Below, piece after piece: positions 33,780 to 46,155 of a stretch of DNA of 64,000 nucleotides. A model generated the notes under the pieces. That model was not told the DNA's origin, searched no databases, and saw nothing but the letters and a program-made list of their open reading frames with translations. The translations under genes and the position numbers were made by a program. The stretch's first letter is position 1; the number at the start of each line of letters is the position of its first letter. The DNA is from Leptodactylus fallax (Eukaryota; Chordata; Amphibia; Anura; Leptodactylidae), in assembly GCA_947044405.1 (NCBI GenBank), contig CAMRHE010000331.1:682001-746000 (forward strand), written 5' to 3'.

Positions 33780-34289
33780 AGCGGAGGCCTCCGCGAACCA
33801 GACTGCAACTTCGTCTTTGTATTCATTTTCTCTTTTAATCCCATTTTATTTCTGTACTGTATTCCTTGTTTTTACCTGTATTTGCCTGGCCATCCACTGA
33901 TGTGTATTCTCTATACCTTAGCGGCTAGTACCGACTCACTCGGTTAAAATATAAAATTTATAAAGCTAGTTTCATGTTATCCTACGAACCCGGGTACTCA
34001 CGGGTGGTGAGTGGAAGGTAAGAGGGGTGATCGCAGGTAGGCCAAGCGGCTTAGCAAAGTGGTATCCTGTCGGCATTCATTAATTTTTAGTATAAACCCA
34101 TAACCAATAATATCAGATTAATCAAACCTTCCAAATTGATATTAACCAAACTCAATAGTATATAATATTAATACAATTGACCAAAAATCTACAATATTCT
34201 TTATATTTGATATTTCCAATTACTTTCATACCACTTGTGTTTGCCTATGTGAATCCATGCACTACTATCCCAATAGTATGACCAAGGCT

Positions 34290-34500
34290 GGTAAAATCAG
34301 ATCACCGGTACTGAGGCAGTCTATGGGGCAGTGCTGTAGTACCTACACTTGCCACTAGAGTTTATACAGTGAATGAGCAGCACAGCTCTCCCACACTGCC
34401 TCGGTACTGGGATCCCTGGTGTTGGACCTCTGCAGACCTAATATTGATGGCCTATCGTAAGGATTGGCCATCAGGTTTAGAAACCGGATAACCCCTTTAA
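34290..34500 (-). repeat. Interspersed repeat ('AAAGGGGTTATCC' type)
   Basis: Ends ...GGATAACCCCTTTAA; its reverse complement resembles 6495-6640. Likely a short non-autonomous DNA transposon. Confidence 0.5.
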
Positions 34501-34690
34501 CAGACAGAGATTTTTCAAATTAGCAGGCTGCAATACTATTTATTGGGTGAGCAAAAATAAAACCCTTACATTAACAAACAGAGATTTTTTTCAGATTAGC
34601 AGGCTGCGTCACACTATTCATTGGGTAAGCATATAAAAAAAACCCTTTAGAAACTGAGATTTTTCAGATTAACGCAGGTGCAATGATTGT
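34500..34690. repeat. Three imperfect tandem copies, about 65-80 bp
   Basis: Repeats of CAGAGATTTTTCAAATTAGC ... GGCTGC..ACTATTTATTGGGT ... AAACCCTT. 34691-34958 has nothing further recognised. Confidence 0.7.
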
Positions 34691-34958
34691 TTTGCTGTTA
34701 GAACAGCAGTTTGTATTTAAATGAAAAAAAAAAATGTCAGTTAATACAATGTAAAACACTCTGTGGACAGTCACTGATCAAACTGCTCTGTTACAAAACA
34801 GACAGACAAAATTAGATTATTAGCAATGAAGGGGTCACCTGTCAGGCTCACACAGCACAGATATTCTATCTCACTCATCTCTATGATTTCTATCACTTTC
34901 TGCCTGTATCTGACTAAACTTTGTTCTACTTCTCCTAGACCTATGATTCTTTAGCTCT

Positions 34959-35664
34959 TGTTAGGGAATTGCCTATTAAGCAATTCCCTAGTAGTTGCTG
35001 CTGGAACCTGAGAGAAAGGAGAACGACGGAGACAGTGAGCCCTGATGCTTGACCCACCCCCAGTCCCTACCTACTTGCCTCAACTACCCTAAGCGGTATA
35101 TGACAACTGGGCGACGGTCCCTTCCTATAATACAAGTGAATACACAAAACGTGGACAGGACAAACAAACAGGCACGGGTAATCAAGAGAGCCAAGGGTCA
35201 GAACCAGTCGGGCAGCAAAGTACAAAATCAGAACCAGAAAAATAGTCAAAGGGAAAAGCAAAGTTCAGAATATAGATAACCAGAGAAACAGAATAACGCT
35301 AGCACACTCTAAGAGACTAATAGCAAGCACCCAAGAGTGGACTAATGGGCTGTATATGGAAAGCCCGGGATCTGCCCCAGACAAGGTTGGAAGGCAAGTT
35401 GTCAATCAAAGAGCAACTAACGTTAACTCTTAGTAAACCAGAGGGAACTCAGAGTACTAGCTGGACTGATACACTGCAGGAATGCGGTTTGTGTGGGGCG
35501 GGGGGTTGGAGAGGACGGTTCGCCTTGGGGCCCAGCCATTCCTAGTTACGCCACTGGCTACAACAGGAGGCCCAGGAGCAGGGAATCATAAGTGGACATG
35601 CCTCCTGCACCATAGCATGCGGTCCGAGGATGGCGCAGAAGTCTGAAAGTTTGTGGACGTTTTA
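34959..35664 (-). mobile_element. Diverged LTR related to the chromovirus LTR at 59705
   Basis: Starts TGTTAGGGAATTGCC and shares with 59705-60237 the 'gattccctag/aattccctag' stem, 'ctgtcaatca', 'agttaactc' and 'gcctcctgcacc..agtgtgcg' type phrases near its end. It carries a separate insertion at about 35480-35575 resembling the reverse complement of 43628-43680 (AGTTACGCCACTG). No internal region is present, so it is a solo LTR or fragment. Confidence 0.55.
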
Positions 35665-36590
35665 TTGTACGATTTGCTGTTCTCAGTTCTGTGTATTACA
35701 GAAAATGGAGTAATCGCTTTGGATCATGCAGTGATGAATAACACATCCTTCCCCTACTTCCACCATCACTGTAATGCCTCGTGTACTAGCCCACAGCACT
35801 TTTATATACTGTAAATGACATCAGCACTGTAAGGTGTCCACCTACGATTAACTATTGGCTGTCTGATGTCAGGTGACACCAGAATGTCACAGTGACTCAC
35901 AAGACAAGTGTGTGTTCTCTATTTTCATTATACAATACATGTGGCGGTGGCCATTTTAGTTCGTCTCAGAGGAATCACCATTTATTCGGTTTTGTTAAAA
36001 ACTGAACAATATGGAATATTCGGGTCGAAGCCGTCTCAGAACGAATCAGTTCACCATCTGTACACGGGATTTATCTGCAGTGGTACAAGCTGCACACATT
36101 ATATTGGGCACATATTCTATGTCGCAGCCTTTCACTTGCCCTGATGTTCTCCACACACTATTATATTACATGTCGCTCTTTCCCTTCCTCGCCCTGCCCT
36201 CGCGCGTACCCCGGAGGATCAGCTGACCACATCTGCACATATCCCAGTCCGGCCCCCCTGGAGCTGATCAGTGACATTGTCACCGCCCACTTGTCATCCA
36301 CCTTTATTGGGGCATTTTCCTCCCCCAATCTGTAATCCAGGCCTTGGGCCTCATTTTGTAAGCAAAACTTTCCTTAATCTGGTATTAGTAATATTTCCTC
36401 TCCCGTGTTCTGCTGGTTACACGCTACATACTACATGTGATGAATCACACAACACATTCACACTACACACATGATCTAATAGAGAAAACAATGGCCCAAG
36501 GGATATTTACCACAATGAGGTTTATGTCTTTATTCCTTCAGAAAGCCGATCTCTGTCCCGTCATGTGGTCAGGCTAATCCCTGAAGGACC
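35665..36590. other. Unannotated stretch
   Basis: No gene, RNA or repeat recognised in about 0.9 kb. Confidence 0.45.
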
Positions 36591-36690
36591 AGATAAACAG
36601 CAACACAACTGTACAGCTCTGCTACATACAAATCACATACACAGCTCTGCAACACGCAAAACACAGCTAAACACAGCTCTGCTACATCAG

Positions 36691-36810
36691 GGCTCAGCAA
36701 CCTTCAGCACTCCAGTTGCTGTGAAACTACAACCCCTATCATGCTCCATTCACTTCGAGAGATTCAAAAGCAGCAGAGCAAGTATGTATGATGGGAGTTG
36801 TTCAGGCAGA
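36691..36810 (+). mobile_element. hAT-type MITE fragment
   Basis: CAGGGCTCAGCAACCTTCAG, then GTTGCTGTGAAACTACAAC and, inverted, 'atgatgggagttgt'; this is the usual layout of short hAT-derived elements (CAGGG(C/T)..GCAACC ends). The same sequence is at 43238-43360. Confidence 0.6.
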
Positions 36811-37475
36811 GCTCCCAACCGTCATCGGGCCAGTCCCAGTTTCAATTCATCAGCTCCTGCCTCACCATTCGGCCCCCTGTATGCTCCGGCCCTGGGAGCT
36901 GTAGATAGGATGTGATGACGTCACTCACATCGCACCTGCAGCTCCCTGAACACTCCGGGAAAAGAGACAGCAGGGGAGCGAGGAGGGGGAGGGGCAGTAA
37001 TTTTTCATTTTAAACTTTGAAGGGGCATTAAACTGGGGGCAGATGAAGGGGGCATTAAACAGTGGGGGTAGCTGAAGGGGGACACGTCTGCCTCTAGTTT
37101 CCCCCAGTTTAAACTGGGGCACCAGGAGAGGACTTAATACTGTGGGCCAATTGGAGGGGAACATTATAATGCGGGGGCATATAATATTAGGGAGACTATA
37201 CTGTGTTGGAGCACAAAGAAAAATGGATGAGAATAGGCGGAGTCAACATAGAAGTGGGTGGAGCTACATTTGCCGCACATTCCGTCCTTTTAAAGTCAGG
37301 AGGTTCAGAAATGCGTCAGCTCTTCCAAGTGTCTGGAATCGGCTCCGGCTGACAACTCTTTTTACCGCCTTTTGACCCCACCCTTTTTTACCATATGTTT
37401 GCTGTGACTGTATTGGGAGCCGAATGATCCAGCTCACTGAAAAGAGACCAAAGTCTCATCACTAGCTGACTTGCT

Positions 37476-37564
37476 GATCATGTGACTCCTTGACTCCTCC
37501 CACCTGTGACATCATCACAGGTCCTGCAGCCACAGATCCCCCCTGGGCTGCTGTACAGGAGGAG
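37476..37564 (+). promoter_or_regulatory. Orphan copy of the zinc-finger exon 1 / promoter block
   Basis: GATCATGTGACTCCTTGACT, then CCTGTGACATCATCACAGG (37503-37521), 'ctgcagccacagatcccccctgggctgctgtacaggaggag' (in part) and donor GTATGTG at 37565. Same layout as 45883-45969. No zinc-finger coding exons follow before the next copy, so it may be an alternative first exon of gene 2 or a relic. Confidence 0.5.
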
Positions 37565-38129
37565 GTATGTGTGACCCCGGGGTGTCTTCTGCTCTGTACA
37601 TTATACAGTTGTCAGGACAACCTCCGGCTCTCAGCTTATTTATTAACCCCTTCCTGCCGTAGTCATTTCTCGATGTTCGTTTTTGACTCCCCGCCTTCCA
37701 AACCCCGTAACTTTTTTATTTTCCTACTCACAGAGCCATGTGAGGGCTTAACGTTTGCGGGACAAATTGTACTTTGTATTGGTCCCATTTATTATTCTAT
37801 ACAATATACTGGGAAGCTGGAAAAAGATTCAGAATGGGGAGAAATGGAGAAAAACTGCGTTAGGGCGACTTTCTTACCGGCTTTGTTTATAGGGTGTTCT
37901 GTGACCTGTCCCCTGTATTCTGCAGGTTGTCACCAATATGGCAATAATTACACCATAAAAACATCCAAAACTTTCAGAAAAAAATTTTTTCTTGGAGTCG
38001 CCATATTCTGACATCCGTGGGTTTTTTTTTTGGGTTTTTTTTTTAATATTTCCATGTACGGGGCTGCACAGGGCGTCTTTTTGTGCGGGCCTGATGTACA
38101 ATTTATTTCTACTGTTTTGGGGAATGTCT

Positions 38130-40993
38130 GATGTTTTGATCTGTATTTCTATATACTATTCTGTTACTGATCTCTCTGTATTTCTGTATATTATTCTGTT
38201 ACTGATCTCTCTGTATTTCTGTATACTATTCTGTTACTGATCGCTCTGTATTTCTGTATACTATTCTGTTACTGATCGCTCTGTATTTCTGTATACTATT
38301 CTGTTACTGATCGCTCTGTATTTCTGTATACTATTCTTGTTACTGATCTCTCTTTTTCTGTATACTATTCTGTTACTGATCTCTTTGTATTTCTGTATAC
38401 TATTCTGTTACTGATCTCTCTATATTTCTGTATACTATTCTGTTACTGATCGCTCTGTATTTCTGTATACTATTCTGTTACTCATCTCTTTGTATTTCTG
38501 TATACTATTCTGTTACTGATCTCTCTGTATTTCTGTATACTATTCTGTTATTGATCGCTATGTATTTCTGTATACTATTCTTGTTACTGATCTCTCTTTT
38601 TCTGTATACTATTCTGTTACTGATCTCTCTATATTTCTGTATACTATTCTGTTACTGATCGCTCTGTATTTCTGTATACTATTCTGTTACTGATCGCTCT
38701 GTATTTCTGTATACTATTCTGTTACTGATCTCTCTGTATTTCTGTATACTATTCTGTTACTGATCCCTCTGTATTTCTGTATACTATTCTGTTACTGATC
38801 TCTATGTATTTCTGTATACTATTCTGTTACTGATCTCTCTGTATTTCTGTATATTATTCTGTTATTGATCACTCTGTATTTCTGTATACTATTCTGTTAC
38901 TGATCCCTCTGTATTTCTGTATACTATTCTGTTACTGATCCCTCTGTATTTCTGTATACTATTCTGTTACTGATCTCTGTATACTATTCTGTTACTGATC
39001 GCTCTGTATTTCTGTATACTATTCTGTTACTGATCGCTCTGTATTTCTGTATACTATTCTGTTACTGATCTCTCTGTATTTCTGTATACTATTCTGTTAC
39101 TGATCTCTCTGTATTTCTGTATACTATTCTGTTATTGATCTCTATGTATTTCTGTATACTATTCTGTTACTGATCTCTCTGTATTTCTGTATACTATTCT
39201 GTTACTGATCTCTCTGTATTTCTGTATACTATTCTGTTATTGATCGCTCTGTATTTCTGTATACTATTCTCTTACTGATCTCTCTGTATTTCTGTATACT
39301 ATTCTGTTACTGATCCCTCTGTATTTCTGTATACTATTCTGTTACTGATCTCTCTGTATTTCTCTATACTATTCTGTTACTGATCGCTCTGTATTTCTGT
39401 ATACTATTCTGTTACTGATCTCTCTGTATTTCTGTATACTATTCTGTTACTGATCGCTCTGTATTTCTGTATACTATTCTGTTACTGATCTCTCTGTATT
39501 TCTGTATACTATTCTGTTACTGATCCCTCTGTATTTCTGTATACTATTCTGTTACTGATCTCTCTGTATTTCTGTAAACTATTCTGTTACTGATCTCTAT
39601 GTATTTCTATATACTATTCTGTTACTGATCCCTCTGTATTTCTGTATACTATTCTGTTACTGATCTCTCTGTATTTCTGTATACTATTCTGTTATTGATC
39701 GCTCTGTATTTCTGTATACTATTCTGTTACTGATCTCTCTGTATTTCTGTATATTATTCTGTTACTGATCTCTCTGTATTTCTGTATACTATTCTGTTAC
39801 TGATCCCTCTGTATTTCTGTATATTATTCTGTTACTGATCTCTCTGTATTTCTGTATACTATTCTATTACTGATCTCTCTATTTCTGTATACTATTCTGT
39901 TATTGATCACTCTGTATTTCTGTATACTATTCTGTTACTGATCGCTCTGTATTTCTGTATACTGTTCTGTTACTGATCTCTCTGTATTTCTGTATACTAT
40001 TCTGTTACTGATCTCTCTGTATTTCTGTATACTATTCTGTTACTGATCGCTCTGTATTTCTGTATACTATTCTGTTACTGATCGCTCTGTATTTCTGTAT
40101 ACTGTTCTGTTACTGATCTCTCTGTATTTCTGTATACTGTTCTGTTACTGATCTCTCTGTATTTCTGTATACTATTCTGTTACTGATCCCTCTGTATTTC
40201 TGTATACTATTCTGTTACTGATCGCTCCGTATTTCTGTATACTATTCTGTTACTGATCTCTCTGTATTTCTGTATACTATTCTGTTACTGATCGCTCTGT
40301 ATTTCTGTATACTATTCTGTTACTGATCCGTCTGTATTTCTGTATACTATTCTCTTACTGATCTCTCTGTATTTCTATATACTATTCTGTTACTGATCGC
40401 TCCGTATTTCTGTATACTATTCTGTTACTGATCGCTCTGTATTTCTGTATACTATTCTGTTACTGATCGCTCTGTATTTCTGTATACTATTCTCTTACTG
40501 ATCTCTCTGTATTTCTGTATACTATTCTGTTATTGATCTCTCTATATTTCTGTATACTATTCTGTTACTGATCTCTCTGTATTTCTGTATACTATTCTGT
40601 TACTGATCGCTCTGTATTTCTGTATACTATTCTGTTACTGATCTCTCTGTATTTCTGTATACTATTCTGTTATTGATCTCTCTGTATTTCTGTATACTGT
40701 TCTGTTACTGATCTCTCTGTATTTCTGTATACTATTCTGTTACTGATCTCTCTGTATTTCTGTATACTATTCTGTTACCGATCTCTCTGTATTTCTGTAT
40801 ACTATTCTGTTACCGATCTCTCTGTATTTCTGTATACTATTCTGTTACTGATCTCTCTGTATTTCTGTATACTATTCTGTTATTGATCGCTCTGTATTTC
40901 TGTATACTATTCTGTTACTGATCGCTCTGTATTTCGGCATATTATTCTGTTACTGATCTCTCTGTATTTCTGTATACTATTCTGTTACTGATC
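38130..40993. repeat. 35-bp minisatellite, main array (about 82 copies)
   Basis: 2.86 kb of ATTCTGTTACTGATC + N(T/G/C)CTCTGTATTTCTGTATACT units, period 35, with variants at the base after GATC (T, G, C or A) and occasional 24-25-bp short units. Both other arrays (32412 and 59213) are the same unit. Confidence 0.97.
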
Positions 40994-42615
40994 AGTAAGA
41001 CATTAACCCTGTTATATCACATCAATAAGACACTATGATTTTCTGGAAAAACACATGTCTTATTACATTCCACCCCTTGTCTTACAGATGTGATACATGA
41101 CATTATACCATATTAATAGCCGGTATATTCTACATATTTTACCATATTTATTATTCTTTACCTTCCCTTTATCTGTTCTAACAGAAAACCACGTAGGTCA
41201 CAATTGAGCTTAAAATAAAAAGAATAGATACAAAAAAAAACAAAAACAACAACCTGTGTGTTGGACTAACAAGCCCAGAAATACATGTTGAGAGTCACTA
41301 TTGTCTTTCTGTAGAGAGCTTCTTTTCATCTGATCTTCTTTAAAAACTACAAAGTCTCTGCTGCAGGGCAACAGTATGATGTCACTATGATGTCACTGTA
41401 CCACTTGGATAGGGTGAGAATCAGTCCCTTAACAATTTGTCATAATATTTAACCCCTTTTTTGTCTCTGTGTGAGGGGAATACAGGTGTGTCCATGCTTG
41501 TGAGTGCTGGAACAGAGCAAAAAAAACAAACTTGATGTCTTAGTCCAAATAACTCAGTCTAGACTACTTAGTCCATAAACAGTATCAGTAATGCCGTTTG
41601 TGGCTGTAATCTTTATGGGGTGCATTATAAAACTTTGCAACCCCCTTCATCACCTGAATAAACAAGGTAAGAAATATCACACTTTAACAGTCAGTCCAAC
41701 AATCCATGTAATAACTCTGCCCAGGATGACCTATAAGGCTTTCTGCTATTGGCAGATACATTACTTGCCACATGGGCCTAATCTAAACACCCCTAGACTC
41801 CAATATAACCATATATGTGTTATTCTCACATATTTTCCATATCATTTGATCCTAAATTACTATTATTGTTACCCCTATGGTGCTTAATCCCATATCAGAA
41901 GGACCATCTGAATAACCTTCTCATACAACAAATACCCCGCTTGTCGGCGTGGCGCAGGATCGGCCAAGGGGGATTAATCTTAGATATGGATTCCATTTGT
42001 GGCAGGTTGATATCTCACCTTTACCCCTCATACTCTGGCAGACTTGATGTCTGCAGACAACCCCCCTCACCTCCGCATACAAGTGTAACTTGGTTATCTC
42101 AGCAGGGGAGATCCTGGAGAGATGTGTATTCAAACTTTTCTAGCAGACAGAATGTCCCCAGCAGGTCATCAAAGGAAATATAGTAAATGATGATATTTTA
42201 CGAGGGGAGAATCCTACAGTCATCCCGAAAAGTTCCTCAGATGCGCAAGACTTGAACGAACGCATCAAATCCAAACACGGCACAGTTGGAAGCACGGAAA
42301 AGGCTCGGACACTCAACTACCTACCCAAGGGGATCTGGGGGGTCAATCTTGGTGTATACACGATGGAAACATTGACACAAACCCTGTCATACCCCTTGCT
42401 TGATACTACAGTTATCTGGTGAGGAGTTATAGTTGTATATAGTTTTCTGGTCCAAGGATTTAGGGCTGGGCCTTGTCTACCGGTGACATCACACAGGGAG
42501 GAGATTTGCCCAGGTATATGGTCTCAGTCCAGGGAGTGAAGGTAGATCTTATCCTGGGAGAGATGTGAGGTCACACATGTCTTGTTGTTGACGTAAGGAA
42601 GTGCCCTAGGGAAGT
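40994..42615. repeat. Duplicated segment B, copy 2
   Basis: Copy of 32764-33779 with about 600 bases of additional sequence at 41712-42304 (no gene recognised in it). Ends at the 28-bp minisatellite. Confidence 0.8.
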
Positions 42616-43237
42616 GCTACACGCAAATCACCTACACAGCCCTGCTACACGCAAATCTCATACACAGCTCCGCTACACGCAAATCTCATACACAGCTCTG
42701 CTACACGCAAATCACCTACACAGCCCTGCTACACGCAAATCACATACACAGCCCTACTACATGCAAATCTCATACACAGCTCCGCTACACGCAAATCACA
42801 TACACAGCTCTGCTACACGCAAATCACATACACAGCTCTGCTACACGCAAATCACATACACAGCCCTGCTACACGCAAATCACATACACAGCTCTGCTAC
42901 ACGCAAATCACATACACAGCTCTGCTACACGCAAATCACATACACAGCCCTGCTACACGCAAATCACATACACAGCTCTGCTACACGCAAATCACATACA
43001 CAGCTCCACTACACGCAAATCTCATACACAGCCCTGCTACACGCTAATCACATACACAGCACTGCTACACGCAAATCACATACACATCCCTGCTACATGC
43101 AAATCACATACACAGCTCTGCTACACGCAAATCACATACACAGCTCTGCTACACGCAAATCACATACACAGCCCTGCTACACGCAAATCACATACACAGC
43201 CCTGCTACACGCAAATCACATACACAGCTCTGCTACA
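42616..43237. repeat. 28-bp minisatellite, about 22 copies
   Basis: Unit CTACACGCAAATCACATACA + CAGCTCTG (CCCTG variant), period 28. The last unit runs directly into the hAT-like end at 43238. Degenerate units of the same repeat precede the other copy of that end at 36691. The open frame across it is a by-product of the repeat. Confidence 0.95.
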
Positions 43238-43630
43238 TCAGGGCTCAACAACCTTCAGCTCTCCAGTTGCTGTGAAACTACAACCCCTATCATGCTCCAT
43301 TCACTTCGAGAGATTCCAAAATAGCAGAGCAAGTATGTATGATGGGAGTTGTTCAGGCAGAGCTCCCAACCGTCATCGGGCCAGTCCCAGTTTCAATTCA
43401 TCAGCTCCTGCCTCACCATTCGGCCCCCTGTATGCTCCGGCCCTGGGAACTGTAGATAGGATTGATGACATCACTCACATCGCACCTGCAGCTCCCTGAA
43501 CACTCTGGGAAAAGAGACAGCAGGGGAGCGAGGAGAGGGGAGGAGCAGTGATTTTTCATGTTAAACTTTAAGGGGGCATTGGAGGGGGATACGTTTGCCT
43601 CTAGTTGCCCCCAGTTTAATGTCCCCTTCA
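43238..43630. repeat. Duplicated segment C, copy 2 (first part)
   Basis: hAT-type end CAGGGCTCAACAACC and the following G-rich sequence, matching 36691-37090 at about 95% by eye. Confidence 0.75.
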
Positions 43631-43744
43631 GTGGCGTAACTAGGAATGGCTGGGCCCCAAGGCAAACATTTGACTTGGCCCCCCCCCCCGAACCACTGCC
43701 TCCAACCGCCCCCTCCACCCCCCCCCCCCCCAAAAAAACCACAT

Positions 43745-44215
43745 TCCTGCGCACAGTATTATGCCCCATAGTGGCCCCTGCACACACTATTATGTGCCAT
43801 AGTGGTCCCTGCACATGGTATTATGCCCCATAGTGGCCTCTGCACACAGTATTATGCCCCATAGTGGCCCCTGTACACAGTATTATGCCCCATAGTGGCC
43901 CCTGCACACAGTATTATGTGCCATAGTGGTCCCTGCACATGGTATTATGCCCCATAGTGGCCCCTGCACACAGTATTATGCCCCATAGTGGCCCCTGTAC
44001 ACAGTATTATGCCCCATAGTGGACCCTGCACACAGTATTATGTGCCATAGTGGTCCCTGCACATGGTATTATGCCCCATAGTGGCCCCTGCACACAGTAT
44101 TATGCCCCATAGTGGCCCTTGCACACAGTATTATGCCCCATAGTGGCCCTTGCACACAGTATTATGCCCCATAGTGGCCCCTGAACACAGTATTATGTCC
44201 CATTGTGGACCACCC
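43745..44215. repeat. 31-bp minisatellite (GCCCCATAGTGGCCCCTGCA unit), about 15 copies
   Basis: Unit CACAGTATTATGCCCCATAG + TGGCCCCTGCA, period 31. The same repeat with a 30-bp period fills the hAT element at 50665-51750. It follows a C-rich tract (43680-43735). Confidence 0.93.
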
Positions 44216-44282
44216 ATGAACAATTATTATACTCTGGTCCCCCTCTAGTTGCCCCATAGTTTAATGTCCCCCTCTTGTTTGT

Positions 44283-44395
44283 TTGTTTGAGTTTGAGTTG
44301 GAAGGGACCTCAAGGGCCATCGAGTCCAACCCCCTGCAAAAGCAGGAATTCCTAAAACATCCCAGCTATATACCTATCCAGTTTCCGCTTTAAAC
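44283..44395 (-). mobile_element. CR1-type LINE 3' fragment
   Basis: GTTGGAAGGGACCTCAAGG and 'atcgagtccaaccccctgc' is the signature of the conserved CR1 3' region read on the complementary strand. Confidence 0.7.
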
Positions 44396-44798
44396 TGGGG
44401 GCTCTAGTTGCCCCCAGTTTAAACTGGAGCACCTGGAAAGGACTTAATACTGTGGGACAATTGGAGGGGAACATTATAATGTGGGGGCATATAATATTAG
44501 GGTGACTGTAGGAGAATATACTATGTGGGGGCACAAAGAAAAATGGATGAGAATGGGGGGGAGTCAATGTAGGAGTGGGTGGAGCTACATTTGCTGCACA
44601 TTCTGTCCTTTGAAAGTCGGGAGGTTCAGAAATGCGTCGTCTCTTCCAAGTGTCAGGAATCGGCTCCGGCTGACAACTCTTTTTACTGCCTTTTGGCTGT
44701 GCCGACAGCAAGCCCCGCCCCTAAACTGTGAGCCCCGCTCTTTCTAACCATATGGTTGCTGTGACTGTATTATATAAGGAGCCGAATGATCCAGCTCA

Positions 44799-45836
44799 GG
44801 GTGGGTTCACACCTGCGTTCCAGTCCGTTCGTTGCCAATCTGAGTGAAAATCTCGGCGAACGGGATTGGCATCGGATACAGACCGGTCAGCGACGCATGA
44901 ATGGGTTTTTAAAGCAATGCGCGGGTGTCCGATTGCACCCTCTGCGCTGCGAATCCTTTTTTTTTCGTCGGAAACAAAGTCGGACACGCAGGAGTTCGTG
45001 TCCGAGAAAAAAAAAACGGCTTCGCAGAGCTGAGGGTGCAATTGGACACCCTCTGTCATGCCTTCAGCAATCTGTAATGTGTTGATTTCTGATAGCTCCA
45101 TCTGGTGGCTGTTTGTGCAAATGATCATACTGTTCCCTGTATGTCCCACTAGAGCTACTGTAGTTCCCACCTATGACCTAGTGACATCATCAGGTCAGCT
45201 CATCAGTGGCCATTTCACTTGGATCTTGCAGTGCAGCTGGCAGCATCTTATTCCATCCTTCCCATCCGGACCTACAGTAGCATCGCTGGTAAGTTCCATT
45301 TGTTACCCAGCACTATAGTTTGTGTTTATGCACATTATTATGTTTGCATGTCTCCTGGTTTCCCAGTCCATAGTTACCATAGCTGGAGACCGTGCTGGTA
45401 GTTAGGACAGCACCACTCAGGAGCACATGTACAGATGACGTATATGGATGTTCCTCATCTCTGTAGTCCCATACTGTACACTTCTTGTATTTCATGTATA
45501 TGTCTGTGTATACATTGGTCTGTATTATAATGTGTGGCTACGTGCTTGTACGCATTAGTAAATGCATTATCTTTCTGTTTCCCAGTTTCACCCTCTCCTT
45601 GTAATAAAAGTTAAAGTTTGGACATCGCTGCAGAGTCAATGAATTACTAGGAGGGAGTTTAGCTGCATGTCGACTTCTGCCTCACACATAAGGAGGACAG
45701 AACACCCTCGCATTGCTTTAAAAACCCATTCAAATGATGCGTCGCTGACCGGTCTGTATCCGATGCCAATCCCGATCGCCGAGATTTTCACTCGGATTGG
45801 CAACGGACGGACTGGAACGCAGGTGTGAACCCACCC
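44799..45836. mobile_element. DNA transposon with about 134-bp terminal inverted repeats, filled site
   Basis: Left end GGGTGGGTTCACACCTGCGT and its complement at the right end, matching over about 134 bases with few differences. The duplicated copy at 37437 reads 'agctcactgaaaag' without it, giving the empty site. Flanks are TCA on the left and TTA on the right, suggesting a 3-bp target duplication as in PIF/Harbinger; the superfamily is inference. The interior holds a second inverted repeat near 44925-45055 (TGTCCGATTGCACCCTCTGC and its complement) and about 600 bases of unknown sequence; no transposase. Confidence 0.75.
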
Positions 45837-45882
45837 TTACTGAAAAGAGACCGAAGTCTCATCACTAGCTGATGGTGGCTGA

Positions 45883-45969
45883 TCATGTGACTGCTTAACT
45901 CCTCCCACCTGTGATATCATCACAGGTCCTGCAGCCACAGATCCCCCCTGGGCTGCTGTACAGGAGGAG
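45883..45969 (+). promoter_or_regulatory. Probable non-coding exon 1 / promoter of zinc-finger gene 2
   Basis: Third copy of the block: CCTGTGATATCATCACAGG (45908-45926) and TACAGGAGGAG with donor GTATGTG at 45970. It is the nearest such block upstream of gene 2; the acceptor would be TTCTATTCAG at 52411, making a 6.4-kb intron full of later insertions. Confidence 0.5.
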
Positions 45970-46155
45970 GTATGTGTGACCCCGGGGTGTCTTCTGCTCT
46001 GTACATTATACAGTTGTCAGGACGACCTCCGGCTTTCAGTTATTTATTAACCCCTTCCTGCCATAGTCATTTCTCAATGTTCGTTTTTGACTCCCCGCCT
46101 TCCAAACCCCGTAACTTTTATATTTTCCTTGTCACAGAGCCATGTGAGGGCTTAA

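Larger units (their letters stand above)
36600..38129. repeat. Duplicated segment C, copy 1
   Basis: Matches 43200-46990 once the insertions in that copy are removed. Order: three degenerate 28-bp units (36610-36690), hAT-like end CAGGGCTCAGCAACC (36691), G-rich block with 'tttaaactgggg', putative exon 1 (37476-37564), 'aaccccttcctgcc' repeat block, then the left flank of the 35-bp minisatellite at 38130. It contains no coding gene. Confidence 0.8.

Noticed and set aside
36565..36915. 116-codon frame across the hAT-like end
   Set aside because: It crosses repeat and MITE sequence, has no conserved domain, and differs in frame from its duplicate at 43272.
38130..40993. CRISPR-like array
   Set aside because: There are no alternating repeats and unique spacers; units are contiguous and nearly identical, in a vertebrate genome.
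42614..43324. 236-codon plus-strand frame
   Set aside because: It is made of the 28-bp minisatellite and a hAT-like end; the repeat simply lacks stops.
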